Shown here in pieces: positions 1-12,239 of a stretch of 64,000 nucleotides of DNA (the first letter of the stretch is position 1; every line of letters starts with the position of its first letter). Made by a program: the position numbers and the translations under genes. The stretch comes from Gordionus sp. m RMFG-2023 (Eukaryota; Nematomorpha; Gordioida; Chordodea; Parachordodidae). Location of the stretch: the NCBI RefSeq assembly GCF_954871325.1, contig NC_088778.1, positions 15,961,666-16,025,665 of the forward strand, in the 5' to 3' direction. Under the pieces are notes generated by a model, which had not been told where the DNA came from, searched no databases, and was given only the letters and a program-made list of their open reading frames with translations.

Positions 1-1004
1 TTTTGTGTTGGGGATTAGATCTCGATGAGTAAAGTTAATCTATTCAATTAATTTTAAGATTTCATACTTTTGGTATAGGTTTTTATTTCTACAATGAAGA
101 AATGGTTCGCGCATTTGTGCTTGTACTAATTGGTATCATTGCCAAAATATATAGTAATTTTAATATATTTGGAAAACATAAAAAATATATTAAACTATGC
201 AATGCTTCCACTGTATTTCGTGGAGAATTCTGAAATTAATTTGTTAGATACTATTGCCTCTGAATAAAATTTAACTAATGATTAATTTTTCAATATCAAG
301 ATTTTGAAATATCCGCAGATCAGATGGAGTTATGAGATATAGTATTTGTAAATTGGATAGAGCCATTTCATATATCACAAATCATTCATTTATTTGAGTC
401 AAAATTAAATCCAAAAGTGGAATAAAAATGGTTATTTTATAATGATCTCTAATTGAGTATACATTAATATTGGAGATACTTGTTTGTAGGTAAAGTCGAG
501 GCTTGTGAATCTCAAAATCTTAAAACTTTCACCTCAACAAACTTTTAAATCTCGAGAAATTCCTGATCGATATTATCTCTTCTAATTTGTAATATAATAA
601 TATTCGCGATTCTTTCTCATAACTTCAGCCATATCCATTTTTTTCAAAAATATTGCATAAAATTGTTGTGTTAAATAATTTATTAATATATTCCAATGAA
701 AAAATTCATAGTCATATTAAATCTAACAATGTATCAGCTTCATATGAAATATGTGTTTAAGGTGATTCTAATATTTCTCCATGGGCATACAAAATAGGTT
801 CTTCTAGATCCAAAAAATGCGGTAACAGTTTGATCTCGAATGCTCCATCTTGTCGTTCAGACTTTTTTCTGTTTCATTATTCCTGTGGCACAATAAGTCT
901 CAGAAATAATTATATTCAGTAAAATCTCTTTATAAACTTTAAATTTCGTGAGATAAATTAATCTTAACTTTTTGCTAATATTTTGAATAGAATATAACTT
1001 ATGT

Positions 1005-1135
1005 TCTTAAAAGTTACTTTTAAAATTTAACTAGTTACAGTTACAGTATCATTCGTAAAATGGTAACTAGTTACATATTTTCAGATGTAACTAATTACAG
1101 TATATTTCAAAAGTAACGAGTTACATTATAAGTTA
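1005..1135. repeat. GTTAC/GTAAC-rich hAT-end fragment
   Basis: The segment is packed with GTTAC and GTAAC pentamers in both orientations (for example ACTAGTTAC and AACGAGTTAC). The same arrangement recurs at 46742-46815, 49065-49150 and 60540-60692. At the last two sites it abuts an AGTGCTGT / ACAGCACT end, so this piece is best read as a detached subterminal region of a hAT element. No terminus or target duplication is visible here. Confidence 0.45.
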
Positions 1136-1689
1136 CCTTATAAATCATTTATATAACACATTCTTTTTTATTTAAAAGAAAATATACTGATTATTTTTAT
1201 AAAAATGCGGCTTAGTAAATTATTATTTGCCTTTAATATTAAACTGTTTTAAAAATTCTGTCTAAAACACCCGCTTGTTTCTATTCAAAAATAAGCTAAG
1301 TAATAATTTAATTTCTTTTTAATTAGTTCAGATGATGGCCCAGTTTGTTTTGTTCCACAAAGTATTTTCATATGGCAATGTTATATGCTTTTTATAAATT
1401 ATATAAAAAGATCTTGTTAGCATCTTATGTTGCTACTAAGTATAATGTATGACAAGAAAATCATCATTCGCTGGGAAGGTAGTTTAAGTAATTTTAATTA
1501 TAAAGTTAGTTTAATTTAAATCATAATTCTGTATAATATTTAGCTATACAAAAATCTTGTTTTAACTAAAATTTAGTACAATTATTTAAGGCATATTATG
1601 TAAAAATAATCCTACAGAGATGTGTTCCCATAGCTTGGTTATGGATGACATAGATGCTGAAATATACCTGTTTTTTGGAAGGCATAGTA

Positions 1690-1900
1690 GTAGTTTTGTT
1701 AAACGACATTATTTGGGTCCACTTTTAAAAATGGTCCGATTAAGATTTAAGCCAAAATAATATTATGTAAACCTCGAGATTTGACAAAAAGAGTTGTAAT
1801 TTCTGTCATCTATGAGCAAAATCTTAAGACTTATTATTTTAGCTAAAATCTTAATCGGGACCTTTTTAAAAATCGAAATTGAGCGGTTTAACAATACTAC
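1690..1900. mobile_element. Fold-back miniature element, copy 1 of 4
   Basis: The ends are imperfect inverted repeats: the left begins GTAGTTTTGTTAAACGAC and the right, reverse-complemented, begins GTAGTATTGTTAAACCGC. Inside, the arms pair around 'TAAGATTTAAGCCAAAATAATATT' type sequence and its inverted partner 'TTTTAGCTAAAATCTTAAT'. The same fold-back unit occurs at 24487-24706, 27878-28084 and 60789-60984. It carries no coding capacity. The superfamily is uncertain because no clean target duplication could be read. Confidence 0.65.
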
Positions 1901-4129
1901 ATAGGAAACATTTAACGCTAAAATTGCTTGTACTACCAGTTTTCTCTATGGAATCCATATTGCTTGGCTAAGGTATTTTAACATATAAGTCTGTTGTTTT
2001 AGTAATACTTTTAGAAAGGGATGGTACAATTTCTATTTCATCATTCTAAATCATTTGAATGTCATCCTCATTAAATGACGAGTCAGAGTTAGAATTCATA
2101 TTAAATTCTGTACATGGGCATAGCTAAGGAGAAATACCCCCCTTCGAAAATTATTACAATAAACAAGAATTTGAAAAAAATAAATAATTTTTTTAAATAA
2201 TGACTATAATTCAAAATTTTTTAAAAGGGTAAAAGCCAATATTATTTTTATAAAAAATAACCTAGACCTACCAATAAAATTTATGCTAAAACCCAGAAAT
2301 TGTGCTTTCCCCTTAGCAAAATCCAGGCTGCGGCCATGATGCTGTATCTATCTGATTTATTTTTCAATATTTACTATAAAAAAAAGTCCCGCATACAGAA
2401 TCAGATATTTAATTTAAAAAATATATTATGATATAACATGTTAAAAATAAAATTAACTATTTGAATATATTTATAATAATATATGAATATTTGTAAAAGT
2501 AAATAGTTACTCTAAATATAACCTATTTGAAATAGAAAGCTTTGAAATTCACACCTTTTATATTTTTTCAAAAATTCTTGCTCCCGCTGGTTACGCTCCT
2601 GAGCCCTTATATATTTTTTCTAAAAAATTTGCTACCGAGGGATCCTCCTCTCGGTGGATACGCTTCTGGATTTATAAGGATTAAAGTAAAATAGAGAGCC
2701 TTCATGAATTAAAGCAATTTTTAAAATAAAAATATATGGGTGTGAGTTTTTTATTGCACATCTCTAATTTGAACCATTAATAATAAATATCGTACAAAAG
2801 TTTAAATCTGATGCCGTTAACCCAGGAACTTCTAGAGGGGGTGGGGAGGGTGGTGCAAGATCATCATTGAACAGAATTTCCCAAATGCCATATTTATTAT
2901 GATATACACATGATTAATAAATTACAAAAAAATTTTTACGGATCCATCTTCAGATTGTTTTTAGATTTAATTATGACCCTATATGCATAAAGATCATTTT
3001 TAGCAATAAAACGTATATAAATATATATGCATTCAACGAGTAGCCAGGAATGAATGAATGGGCTATGACTTATGAGCATGAAATTTATTTTTATAAAATA
3101 ATATTTGTGTATTCTATATATTGATGAATATGCCATAGTTTTAAATAGAGAATATTAAGGTTTAATTATGGAACCCGTTTTTTATATTTGTTCTACTTTC
3201 AAAGAATTCAATTCTAAAATTTATAAATAAAAAATAAAATACCTGGCCAAAATATTATTTTTCAAATTTTGTAATTTTCAATACTTGCCCCGCTCTAATT
3301 TTTTAAAAATTTTAATCTTTTTACGGTCCTTATTTTTAATATTCCGATAGTTTAAATAATTCGTAAATTGTTTAAATTGATGTAATTTTAATCTATTTTC
3401 ATAGCCCGGCACTAATTTTTAAAATCATAATATTTTACGGATGGGTTCCTTATCTGCCAGGTATACAAAAATAAATTATAAACCATTAGGTAGACATTTG
3501 AGATTACGTTGCACGATGCTGATTAGTTAGCTTAGTACGGGTGACATTTAAAAAACATCTATCATTAAACTTTTTTTCTTTTATCTTTTTACATAACCAT
3601 TGGTGGTAGTAAAACTACATTGTATTAATTTCATCAATATTTTTATATTATAAATTAGATAATCATAAAATATATTTATAATTTTTTTATATAAACAATT
3701 TTAATATATGCACATGTGATTTTTTTAATCCATTAACTTTTATTTATTATTCCTATTCGATTAACAAAATTTAAATAAATAATAGCAAAGCAACTAAAAA
3801 TATACGCAGGAATAAAGTAAATATATGCATGCTTCATATATCTCACTTTTTATCTGATGATAATTTTATTGATTATCATTTTGATTATTAGCAATCATAT
3901 GGTCAGATTTTTTATTTACGCTAAAAAAATAATAAACCATTCTCAATCAATGATTCATTTTCGTTATTTATTTTGAATATTTTTAAATCTATCTCTGTCT
4001 TTTTATATAAAAATAACTCGAGATTATAATATTATCTCCGTATACATTTTTTTAAGGATAATTTACCATCAATCGATATACATTAGTATTTTTCTAGTCA
4101 CATGATGCGTGATCAAATAGAAATATAGT

Positions 4130-5375
4130 ATGAAAGATCAAATATTTGATGAAGGTGAGAATAAGTTGCATAGCGATCGGTTTATTAACAAAGTTGATCA
4201 CATACCCAATTTTGCGAAAAAGAAGCCAAAAACATTTTATTTATTACAAAACTATTTCTTTACAAAAAAATCTTCTAACCTCCCACGAGAAGATGGCATG
4301 GAAACCAAATGTAGGAACGGCAAAATTTGCAATGATTCAGATATCTCTTTAAGTGTTAAACCCCGAATTTTGATTGACCAGGGCACCATTAGTTTGGACC
4401 AAAATGGCGATTATATAAATAAAGATGAGATTAGCTCTTCCAAAACCCGATGCAATAGCGCTCCTTTGTGCCATCCATATCCGATAGTCAATTCAACAAC
4501 CCAAGAAAAATGTAATACAAACAATTACTTATTTTCTAAATCGCCAGAGCTCGATAAATTATCTCAGCTATCCCTTAGCGATTCCAACTTAAGGGATAAT
4601 GCTTATAATAATAATAATCACTTCAGAAATTTCTTTGATTATTACGATCAAGATTTTCTCGGAAATTCGCCACTCTCCTCCAAGAAAAAAGCCAAACTTT
4701 TATTCCCATTTACAGCACCTTTACGTCTCAAGCAATCTCGCCACCACTCTAGAAACTTAAAATTAAACCCGGAATGCCCAGTTTCAGATGATAATACGAA
4801 ATTTCAAATTAATTGCCCAGAACAACTTGAAGATATTCCACCAATTAATTCTTATACTCTGAGCAACACAACGGATTCCTTGACATCGTTATCCTCATAT
4901 TTTTCTACATACAAATGCTTCAATAACCTAACACTGCCCCACAAGGAATGCGTAAATCAAAAGAGGATTACAGATGAGAAATTTGGAAAGGGTAATCGAG
5001 TTATGTCTACTTTAAAAAACCATTTGGCTTATCTCTTATCGCTCAAAGACAACAATTTCAATTATCAAGATTCAAACGATGATAAAAGAATTCCCTCACT
5101 TCTTTTGCCAACTTGGTTCAGTCCAGGGGCAGCCATCAAAAATCATCGAAATTCGAAAACCTCTTTCTCATCTAGCACCGGGCTTATGCCATTATCTGCA
5201 CCCCCACCCAATCCTTTTTTCTCAACATGCCATATTAATAATGTTTCAAATGATTTTGCTGAATCTTCTAAGGAGAGTCAAGCCACCCTAAAATCCAGGA
5301 ATCGCCTTAATATACAACATAATAGTGTCAAAGTTGTGACAAATACCAGTACTCCGAAATTCAGAATAATTCTAA
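4130..5375 (+). CDS. CaMKII: CaMKII gene, long Ser/Asn-rich linker exon (possible first exon)
   Basis: A single open frame of 415 codons, rich in Ser, Asn and basic residues (for example YNNNNHFRNFFDYY, residues about 158-171), with no recognisable domain. The exon is taken to end at 5375, at a GTTTAT donor, because the frame there is phase 1 and joins exactly to the phase of the next exon (6483), giving ...[16 protein letters not shown]. In CaMKII the segment just before the association domain is a variable linker, and this exon sits in that place. It is much longer than the linkers known to me in animal CaMKII, which are tens to about 200 residues. An in-frame TAG lies at 4118-4120, so the exon either starts translation at ATG 4130 or is entered through an acceptor at 4127-4128 (ATATAG). 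No kinase-domain exon is visible upstream in the window. Reading without the splice would end at a TAA at 5387-5389. Confidence 0.72.
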
Positions 5376-6482
5376 GTTTATTATTTTAATAAATCTCATA
5401 ATATTAGGAAGCATAAACGAAATAACTTTACACAAATTGGAAAATTGTAAATTAGGACGAATTTTAATTGGATCTAAGGTTTTGATTTTCATTCCTGATA
5501 ATAGTATCACCCTCGCGCTGTCTCATTTAAAATTTGATGACTTATGCATGCTCACCAAACTGCTTAAAAACATCCCCCCCCCTCCTACGATGTCCGATCC
5601 AAAGTAAATTGATTTCATTTAGTTTTATAGATTGATTTGATCCCTAAAATTCTTAGGAAGGTTGATCTCTCTGTTCTCTACAAATGATACCATATTCATG
5701 TTATAATTTTTTTTATCATTTCCTTAAACATTGATCATAAAAAAATTTAGCATTCATTCATAACGTTAATTGGATACATGCACCCTATATTGAATATTTA
5801 GAAAAAATCGATAAAACAGTTTAATTAAAAAATTTATGCTCCCATTAGAGGTGAAAATGTATTTAATCTTTTCATTAATAAAATATTTTATCTATAAATA
5901 AATATTTTTAATTATATTATAAAACCCCTTATATGAGCCTTCATTCCGAGATGCCTCATTTCATATGAGGATTTCGGTTCGATAGGGAACCTGAGCCAAA
6001 CTCATTAAAAAAATAGCGATTTGAATCCTTTTTTTGTCCTTGTTTAATGCTAAAATTGATAAGGATTTTCCCTACCTTCTAAAATTATTAAAAATAAAAA
6101 TATATTGGTAAACCCGATATTTATATAAGATAATATAAAATGAGGGAAGGATATATTTTAACTCAATCTAAATAAATATTATATATTTAGGTTAATTCAA
6201 TTTATTATTATTCTTTTTTTTAAGAAATCGGATCATACCATCCATCCTCCTGCATCTTATTTTGTATTTGTATAACTTTTAATATATATATTTTTTTAAA
6301 AAAATATTTCACTTTTTGAATATTCTTTCCGATATTTATCATACTGGATTTCTTTCTTTACTTAAAAAGATTTTATTTAGAATAAATGAGTAAAATATAT
6401 AAAATTATACGTTTTTTAAAATCAAATTTTATATAAAAAATAACTTTTCGAAATTATTCTAAATCATTATTATTAATCATAG
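5376..6482 (+). other. CaMKII intron, about 1.1 kb
   Basis: The intron runs from the GTTTAT donor to a CATAG acceptor and is very AT-rich. A run of nine C lies at 5574-5582. I see no coding segment and no bounded transposon in it. Confidence 0.6.
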
Positions 6483-6558
6483 ATCGCAAGCAGGATATAA
6501 TCAAAGTTACCGAGCAACTCCTAGAAGCCATAACAAACGGTGATTTTGAAGCCTACAC
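6483..6558 (+). CDS. CaMKII: CaMKII association domain, exon A
   Basis: The exon translates as [19 protein letters not shown] followed by DFEAYT, which is the first helix of the CaMKII association (hub) domain; the animal consensus is RKQEIIKxTEQLIEAIxxGDFExYT. It starts after CATAG with two bases that complete a codon begun in the 4130 exon, and ends in TAC AC before a consensus GTAAGT donor. The hub domain assembles CaMKII holoenzymes of 12 or 14 subunits. Known exon boundaries in animal CaMKII genes also fall right after the 'SYT/AYT' position, which supports the model. Confidence 0.95.
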
Positions 6559-7569
6559 GTAAGTCCCATTTTTTTAAATCAAATGATTCACAATCTTAAG
6601 TGAAATATGAAGTTTTTCGCAAATATAATTTTAAGCTAATAAAAATTACAAATTGATATTCGCGGTATCCTTATTTAGAGCTTCCAATTAAAGTTATGGA
6701 GAAACTGCTTTAAATTCTGGCAATTCTATTCAATTAAAATTGGGCCAATAAACTGAATTAAGGAGTGAATCCAACCATAATGTATTTCTATATAAAACTG
6801 TTTTGTTGTAAAGTATTTATGAGGTCAAATTTCAGGTCCGCCATTGACTTGAATAATATAAATATTTTTAAGCTCAGCCCGGAATTTATATAAATAAATT
6901 ATATTATTTCCAAGTTCAGCCCGGGATTTGAATTTATTTTATTTTCACACCCAGCCCTGTATTTTTAAAGCAAATTTTGGCCAGCTTGAAATTTTATTTT
7001 TGATAATCTTTCGTTCGACTACAATTTCTTTATGTTGAATAATTTTGGCTGTATATTGCATTTCAAAAAAAACAATAATTCCATTTAAAATTTTACCATG
7101 CGGGTTTACCCTCAAATACTCCGATGAGAATAAAATATATAGGGTTTAATAAATAATAATGAAAAAATTTTTTAACTTGAAATATTAATTTATTTATCAA
7201 GATTAAATGGTAATTTTTAAAACAAATATCTTAACCTAGGCTTAAGAAAACGCGTAAACACTCATGTGGGGTTTGACAGATCCAAGTCCGCCACAAATGG
7301 CTTATATTTTAAAAACATCTGAACTAAAATTAATAATATTTTAGATATTATATTTTAAGATAAATTTATTGAAGCTAATCAAGATATAATATCATTATGT
7401 AAGGGATGTGAACCCTTCGACAAAAAAAAGGGTCCGGATTCGGGTACAGTAATAAAATTCAAAAAGGTTCGGGTCGGGGTTCAGGGAACATAAAAACTTA
7501 AAATAAGACCTTTTTTTCATTCATTTATCAATATATACACATTCATAATTTACAAATAAAAAATTTTGA

Positions 7570-8064
7570 ATGAAATAAATTATATGTTAAATGTTTTATT
7601 CAATTGCACAATCATAATATGTTCTAAATTATCATCCTTGAGATTTCCACCTAAATTAGACAATATATACTTCAAAGATAGAAAAGTTCTACCCTTACCT
7701 GAAATAGATAGTTATCTTTATAATACATAAATTATTGTACTTGTGTCGCCGGTACAGCTATGACGATTCTAAACAAGATATATATATAATTCTGGATATA
7801 TTGAAGAATTTTTTCCCAAAATTTAAAAATATTTATCTTATTTATTCTCTTAACTTCTGAGAACTTTTCTCCTAAAAATGCAATAAGCATTTTTTGATCC
7901 TCCTTTCTATTTGATGATAATAAGCATTTTTTGATCCTCCTTTCTATTTGATGATAATATGATTTTTTTTCTCTATCTAAAAGTAAAATTTCAAGATCAT
8001 CAATGTTGCTATCATTATCATTATTATCACTACAACCAGTAGGTTTTATTGTCATAGGCTCCAA
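7570..8064 (-). pseudogene. hAT transposase C-terminal fragment
   Basis: Read on the minus strand, 8064-7732 gives an open frame ending in INIFKFWEKI...VIAVPATQV, the usual 'FWE/K ... LAVPATQ' start of the hAT dimerisation domain. Further down, about 7690-7570, the frame continues as LSLKYILSNLGGNLKDDNLE, which is the next conserved stretch (FSxLKxIxxxxRxxLKxxNxE). A short segment with a CAG acceptor-like end separates the two, so it may be an intron or an insertion. A 37-bp unit is tandemly duplicated within it (7884-7957). The N-terminal part is absent next to it, where the 8135 element has inserted. Confidence 0.7.
7884..7957. repeat. 37-bp tandem duplication
   Basis: The unit TAAGCATTTTTTGATCCTCC plus 17 more bases occurs twice in direct succession (7884-7920 and 7921-7957). 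It lies inside the minus-strand hAT fragment and duplicates a lysine-rich stretch of its reading frame. Confidence 0.9.
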
Positions 8065-8134
8065 ATATTGGAAATAATGGAGTTCTGACTATGCCATTGA
8101 TCCTTAAGATGGTCTTTAGCCATTTGGTTTTGCT

Positions 8135-9193
8135 TAGGGCTGTGCCGATCCACATATTTTCACCGATCCGATCCGGTATTAGTTCAAAACCGATCGAATA
8201 CCTATCCGATATTTATATTGATTTTTAACCACCCCTCTTTGAACCAAATGTAATTAAGAAATCTATTTTTTATGCAAAAGAATTATGCATTTAATTTAAT
8301 TTTTTTTATTTCAACTATAATTTAAAAAAAATTATATTATAATAGATAAAATAAATATAATTATATATTAGATTTTTTAAAATAAATATAAGAGCCTCTA
8401 GATTTTCAGGCAAAGGATCAGAATATTTTCAAATATTATTTTTATTAAGAATGGCTGATATTGTAGCCTCTAGATTTTCAGGCAAAGGATCAGAATATTT
8501 CCAAATATTAGTTTTATTAAGAATGGCTGACTTTCAGGGCTCTTTTTTAAAAAAATTTGATTTGTTTTTTCTAATATTTCTTGTTCTTTTTGTATTAGCT
8601 CTTCGAATTCCGTTTGATGGAATCGCTTTAAATGTTTCCGAATATTTGTTGTATTAAATTAATTTTTCATTATTCCCCCCCCCCTGAAATTAGAATTCCG
8701 CAGATAACGCATTTTGCAAAATTCTCTTTATATATTTCCATAATTCAGAAACCATATTTAAAATAATTCTTTTATTTAAAGTATAAATAATAAAATTGGT
8801 GTTATTTTTTAAAAAAATTAAAAATAAATAAAACTTTGGGTGTTCCTTTCTATTTTTATAATAAACTTAATCTATTTAAAAAAATAAATAACATTTGCAT
8901 TGTTTAAAAAAAAATTATTTAGAAAATATTATTGTAAAATAGAAACTCACTGAAACTCGGAAATTTTTTTTATTTTTTTTTTTAAATATTTTTAAAAAAA
9001 ATTTTTATTAAAAAAATAATAAATATGATGTAATAATAATTCAAAGTTTCATTACTCAAAAGTTTTAAGAATTGCATTTTTAGTAAAAGGATCGGATCGG
9101 GGTTTTTACAGGTATCGGGCCGATCCGATATTTTTGGAAAACGCTAAATATCGGTACTGATCCGATCCGATATTTAATATCGGCACAGCCCTA
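8135..9193 (-). mobile_element. Non-autonomous hAT element with perfect ends (family B)
   Basis: The left end TAGGGCTGTGCCGAT and the right end ATCGGCACAGCCCTA are exact reverse complements. The element is flanked by an identical 8-bp target duplication GTTTTGCT (8127-8134 and 9194-9201), the signature of hAT transposition. Both subterminal regions are rich in CCGATCCGAT. On the minus strand, around 8655-8530, a remnant reads TTNIRKHLKRFHQTEF, the end of a BED-type zinc finger, so the element is an internally deleted derivative of an autonomous hAT. A 72-bp unit is tandemly duplicated at 8394-8537. A second copy, invaded by another hAT, lies at 56142-59993. Confidence 0.92.
8394..8537. repeat. 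72-bp tandem duplication inside hAT family B copy
   Basis: The unit begins GCCTCTAGATTTTCAGGCAA at 8394 and again at 8466. The two copies differ at a few bases. The plus-strand 68-codon frame over it (8451-8657) is a by-product of the repeat and of antisense transposase sequence. Confidence 0.88.
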
Positions 9194-9227
9194 GTTTTGC
9201 TCAATACTCAATAAAACTTGATAGCGA

Positions 9228-9550
9228 GAGTAGTGGTGGGCGCGGGCCGTGAAATTCCGCGTGACCCATCGTGTCTTTAAATTATTTAACGTGACTGGGC
9301 GTGACAGGCCTTCCCAAAATTTTTCACGGGCGTAATCGGGCGTGAACATGAATTTCCCGTGAATCATGGAAATTTTAATTTTTTTTATAAATATAAATTT
9401 GCAATTTTATAATTATAATTAGACCTGTGCTCCGATGTTTCAATCAACGGCGGCGGTTTTTTTAAATTTTTTATCGGCGTTCGATCGCACGCCGGTTTCG
9501 CCGCCGCCTACTAAATTGTCGGAGGCGGTGGTGCAATATTTATTTTAAAA
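9228..9550. repeat. Two abutting G+C-rich transposon-end fragments
   Basis: About 9228-9420 begins GTGGTGGGCGCGGGCC and repeats CGTGA/TCACG motifs several times (CGTGAC, CGGGCGTGA, CCCGTGAA). From 9421 a second type begins AGACCTGTGCTCCGATG and carries GGCGGCGG and CCGCCGCC blocks facing each other. Both look like subterminal regions of hAT-like elements in an otherwise AT-rich setting. I could not find the matching opposite ends. Confidence 0.5.
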
Positions 9551-9843
9551 ATTTTTTTAATGAATTTAATTTATAAATTAATGTATTACATTTTTTTATA
9601 ATTTATTTAGGCGATCTTTTCTAACACATTGTTAACATAGTTTAATTGATCTTAAATTATTTCCTGTTTCACTCCAATTTAAATTTATGTATTTTCTCAT
9701 TCTCGGAAATAGACTAAGGAATTATATTTTTACTCAGACCAGAGTCACATCAACAACACATATAAGAAATATTCTATTGATTTTTATTATAATTAAAATA
9801 AATTTGGAATGCAAGCAAAATATAAAGTGTGAAATATAATAAG

Positions 9844-10700
9844 TCAGAATTCAGATTTAGCAAAATTATAATTGTCATGAATAAACAGTATTTTATCAAG
9901 ATTTGTGGGACATAAAAAAGTCCTTTTCGCATTGAGTATTAATCCTATAATGGAAAAAATTCTTTCGCTGGGTGTACTGGTTGCAGGTATACAAAGAACC
10001 TTCCTAGCTAAATATGCAAGCATAGGAAGTTCCAGTCGCTTTTTCTTCCAAAAGATTAATGCATCCTCTTCTGAGATATTATTTTGGCTGAGCAAAATAT
10101 GGCATTCTTGTTCAAGATTACTAATATTGTTATAATCGATAATAGGAAGGGAATGTTTACGAGCTAATTTAGCTATATAAGAGCTTGATTGACCATTATC
10201 CTCAACTTGAATTTCACTCTGTGCATTTCTATCATGCTCTACAAGTTTTAAATTTCGAATTAAAAATTGCAATGAGGTCGTAGAATTCGAATTATATTCT
10301 GAAACAACTTTGAGATTTTGAAATCTGGGATCAAGTAGAGTTGCTAATATCTAATGTTTAAAATATAATTTTATTAATAAAAATATAAAATAACTTGAAG
10401 TTCAGTAATGGGAAACCTATGGTCAAGCTTTTTTTTCATATTTTCTTTTAAGCATATAATATCTGAGCAATCAGATCTATTGATTTGTATATGAGCTTCT
10501 ATTTCACTGCGAAATAATAACCCTAAGTTTATTGTAGATCCTTTTGGGGAGGAAAGAAATTCTACCGACTTTCGGAATGGATTTAATAGTGCGTAAAGCT
10601 CATCAATCATATCCCATTCATCATTAAAGAGTTTTAAAGACTGTTTTCCTATTTTATTTAGAACATTATTTAAAGGAATTTTGTTTACACTGCGAACACC
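9844..10700 (-). pseudogene. hAT transposase remnant with dimerisation domain
   Basis: Minus-strand frames cover the C-terminal third of a hAT transposase. 10610-10374 gives DEWDMIDELYALLNPFRKS-type sequence (the 'EWxxIxEL..iL.PF...T' helix seen before the LDPR region). 10272-9844 gives the dimerisation domain: ISEEDALIFWKKKRLELPML, then YLARKVLCIPATSTPSERIF and a C-terminal stretch ending in 142 codons. The N-terminal BED finger and most of the RNase H-like catalytic fold are missing. The two frames are separated by about 100 bp that could be a degraded intron. It is old and not functional as it stands. Confidence 0.8.
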
Positions 10701-12239
10701 GCTGATTTTTTAAATACTTTTTAAAATTATTTTTTTCTATCATGTTTCGGATTGAAAGTTGATAAAATATACAAATCATATGTACGTATTTTATACTCTC
10801 ATAATGCGAGTTTCTATTCAAAACGGAAAACTCTAGTTATATAATGACTATTTGTCCTCCTGCCCGTTATTAGCAACTATAACTTATTCCTTTATTTCAA
10901 GTCTCCCAACAGTTTATTTACGTTAATATATTTTCTATCGGTCATACTGGCACTTCTGCACTCCCCTCCCCATTTTTCAAGCCGATGGGGATGTATTTTA
11001 ACAAACATTTTTGCAAAATAAATGAAACCTTGTATTAAAATTCGAACTTTAAGAGTTCTAGCCCATAACCGGCGCTCTTGATTTAACGATTCTCAAATTA
11101 ATAAAAAAATATTGTTGACAAAGTTACAAATATTTCTTCTACTGAAAATACACTAAAAAAATATATCTTCAGTGATCTACTATTTTCGCGAAAACTATTT
11201 TTGTTTTGGTAAACTGCAATTGATGATGCTAGAACTCATTCAGGCCTGTTCATTACCTTTATAATTAAATAATTAAGTGGAAAATAAAATTGGAGGAGAG
11301 TAATGTTTTTAAATTTTATTTAATTTTAAATTTTATTTAATTTTAAATTTTGGAAATAAAAAAAATTAGGCAATGCTAATAATTTTATTGTTTTTCAATA
11401 AAAATAAAAACTCCACAGTTAATCAAATAAAAAAATTATATAACACCAAAAAAAAACATTAATGATAAAAATTAAAAAATATCAATAGCCCCACCATTCA
11501 TTAACCCTTCCTCCCATACCCATTTCAATTTTATACTAATAAACATAGCCTCTTCACAACTTCATACCCAACTCCAATTTTATCGTATCATCTCCCCAGC
11601 GCCTGTTCTTGCCCTTTTGGTAAATTTGAACCATTTTATAAGGTTTAAATAAACCAGCCATTGGAAATATTGAGAGTTTATTGGCAATAAAAAACATTTT
11701 AAACTAAGACACAGATAAACATATAAATTTGAAGCGAACAAATGAAGTATTAGTTTTTTTAATAATTCTAACATGCTTAAATAAATAGCTTTTCATATTT
11801 AGTATATTTGAAAGTAAAAAGAAAAAATATAAAAATTTTCAACTATAGTTTTGTTAGTAATTTAGCTCATTTCAATAGATAAGGGCATAAGGCCAGTTAT
11901 TATAATAATATATACTACTTTTGAAACAGATTTTTGGGGATATTAAAAAGATAAACACAACCAGAATTGAAATAAATAGTGTGTCATTTCATTTTGATTA
12001 ATTGTAAAACACTTCATAGTTTAAATATAATTTAATGCGATAACTATGATTGTTTGGGGTATTTGGAAGACACGTAACTGTTTTTCCTTTTTCACATTTT
12101 AATTTTTTTAACACACCATTGAATATTATTGTTTATATTTTAATTTAAATATTATTATTTCATCATCATTATTTGATTCTGAAGATTCAAAATTAGATAA
12201 ATGAACATTACCATGGCCCAAATATAATAAATATTTTAA

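Larger units (their letters stand above)
1..4128. other. Non-coding DNA upstream of the CaMKII linker exon
   Basis: I see no exon here with coding-like composition; the only ATG-initiated frame of note (2936-3136, minus) is low-complexity and has no recognisable motif. The stretch holds transposon remnants: a GTTAC-rich hAT-end fragment (about 1005-1135), a fold-back element (1690-1900), and short pieces around 2575-2670 resembling the 'GGTTACGCTCCTG' ends of hAT miniature elements. A pair of oppositely oriented 'ACCTGGC' and 'GCCAGGT' ends at about 3241 and 3466 may mark another degraded miniature element. The kinase-domain exons expected upstream of the CaMKII linker are not in this stretch, so either the preceding intron is longer than 4.1 kb or the 4130 exon is a first exon. 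Confidence 0.5.

Noticed and set aside
2936-3136. 66-codon minus-strand frame
   Set aside because: Low-complexity Ile/Tyr-rich translation typical of AT-rich DNA, no motif, no splice context.
7884-8537. Tandem repeats as a CRISPR-like array
   Set aside because: Only two adjacent units each (37 bp and 72 bp) without unique spacers, in an animal genome inside hAT sequence.
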